Shown in pieces: positions 63,601 to 64,000 of a stretch of DNA of 64,000 bases. The position numbers and the translations under genes are program-made. This DNA comes from Apus apus (lineage: Eukaryota; Chordata; Aves; Apodiformes; Apodidae). The notes under the pieces were generated by a model that saw only the letters and a program-made list of their open reading frames with translations, did no database searches and was not told the DNA's origin. The DNA lies in NCBI RefSeq assembly GCF_020740795.1, contig NC_067284.1:96339440-96403439 (forward strand), written 5' to 3'. The stretch's first letter is position 1; every line of letters starts with the position of its first letter.

Positions 63601-64000
63601 GGTAAAGATCTCTGTAGAGTGTCTTTGGAGTCCTGAGTAGGTGAGAAATTGTTCCTATAAGCTACTGCAAATGTATTATTATACAGTGTCACCAGAAGGA
63701 TCTTTGAGTTCTAGAAAATAGCTGTAACTAAAATATCAACCTATGGATAACCTGTAAGTAATTTAAAAATGCAGAATAAATCATTATGTGCAATGTATTT
63801 TTTCTCCTTTTTAAATTTTCCTTTATTGCAGCAGTGTTTTCCTGTTCCCCATCAGCCCCCATGCCCCCATTCCTGCCCCTGGCAGTACTGTCTACCTGTC
63901 CTTGGTGGAATGCAAAGGAAAAGCTGCCTCTGAATGCAGAGATGGTGCCAGCCCTTGTCAGAGACTGAAGGCTCAAAGTTCATCAGCCATTGGCACTGTG

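Larger units (their letters stand above)
48621..64000. other. Intergenic downstream of IYD, nothing coding recognised
   Basis: These 15.4 kb contain no exon that I can assign. No PLEKHG1 coding sequence, the usual next gene in vertebrates, was recognised. GC-richer parts lie at 52.5-53.6 and 55.3-55.6 kb. Simple repeats: A run 48656-48674, CTTTTT repeat 51961-51997, TA repeat 55756-55772, T run near 61228-61248, purine-rich 63160-63600. The largest open frame on the minus strand (56436-56915) has no early ATG. Confidence 0.5.

Noticed and set aside
1..64000. CRISPR array, operons, rRNA, tRNA, endogenous virus genes
   Set aside because: None seen. No regular spaced repeats, no cloverleaf recognised by eye, and no retroviral gag/pol/env-like frame or paired LTR recognised. 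A tRNAscan and RepeatMasker run would be the proper test.

Overview
The window is vertebrate nuclear DNA, almost certainly from a bird. The evidence is several 3'-truncated CR1 LINE copies ending in the avian-type tail (ATTCTATGA-like repeats), small introns, spliced coding exons with GT/AG borders, and long AT-rich stretches with no coding content. The species cannot be fixed from the sequence alone. No prokaryotic, viral, CRISPR or RNA-gene signal was recognised.

The only gene I can support is a complete plus-strand copy of IYD (iodotyrosine deiodinase, DEHAL1), coding 28662-42808 in five exons: 28662-28836, 36371-36565, 38601-38760, 40562-40718 and 42626-42808. The exons join in frame (intron phases 1, 1, 2, 0) to give exactly 289 codons plus a TGA stop, the length of the human protein. 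The protein has an N-terminal membrane anchor (residues about 7-23), a charged linker, and a nitroreductase-fold, FMN-dependent catalytic domain. The known functional positions fall on human numbering: Arg100, Arg101, Ser102, Ser128, Glu157, Tyr161, Lys182, Thr239 and Arg279. IYD removes iodide from mono- and diiodotyrosine by reduction, so that the thyroid can recycle iodide.

Layout. 1-28.4 kb is intergenic, with CR1 fossils at 1.93-2.32 (plus), 12.52-12.94 (minus, internal ORF2 endonuclease part), 14.3-15.35 (minus, very old, reverse-transcriptase part) and 22.03-22.53 (plus). 28.4-45.1 kb holds the IYD candidate promoter, exons, introns and possible 3' UTR. Intron 1 (7.5 kb) contains a local CpG cluster near 31 kb and a pair of inverted forkhead motifs 200 bases before exon 2; both are candidate regulatory sites. 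45.5-46.17 kb is a minus-strand CR1, and 48.49-48.62 kb is a short plus-strand CR1 scrap. 48.6-64 kb is intergenic, with a G-run cluster at 53.07 kb and many simple repeats. Known vertebrate neighbours of IYD (PPP1R14C, PLEKHG1) were looked for by eye and no coding exon of either was recognised.

I found no clearly new biological system. The observations most worth testing concern IYD regulation and alternative RNA processing: a splice-acceptor-like site just 5' of the start codon, an intronic poly(A) signal right after exon 1, and the putative intron-1 elements.
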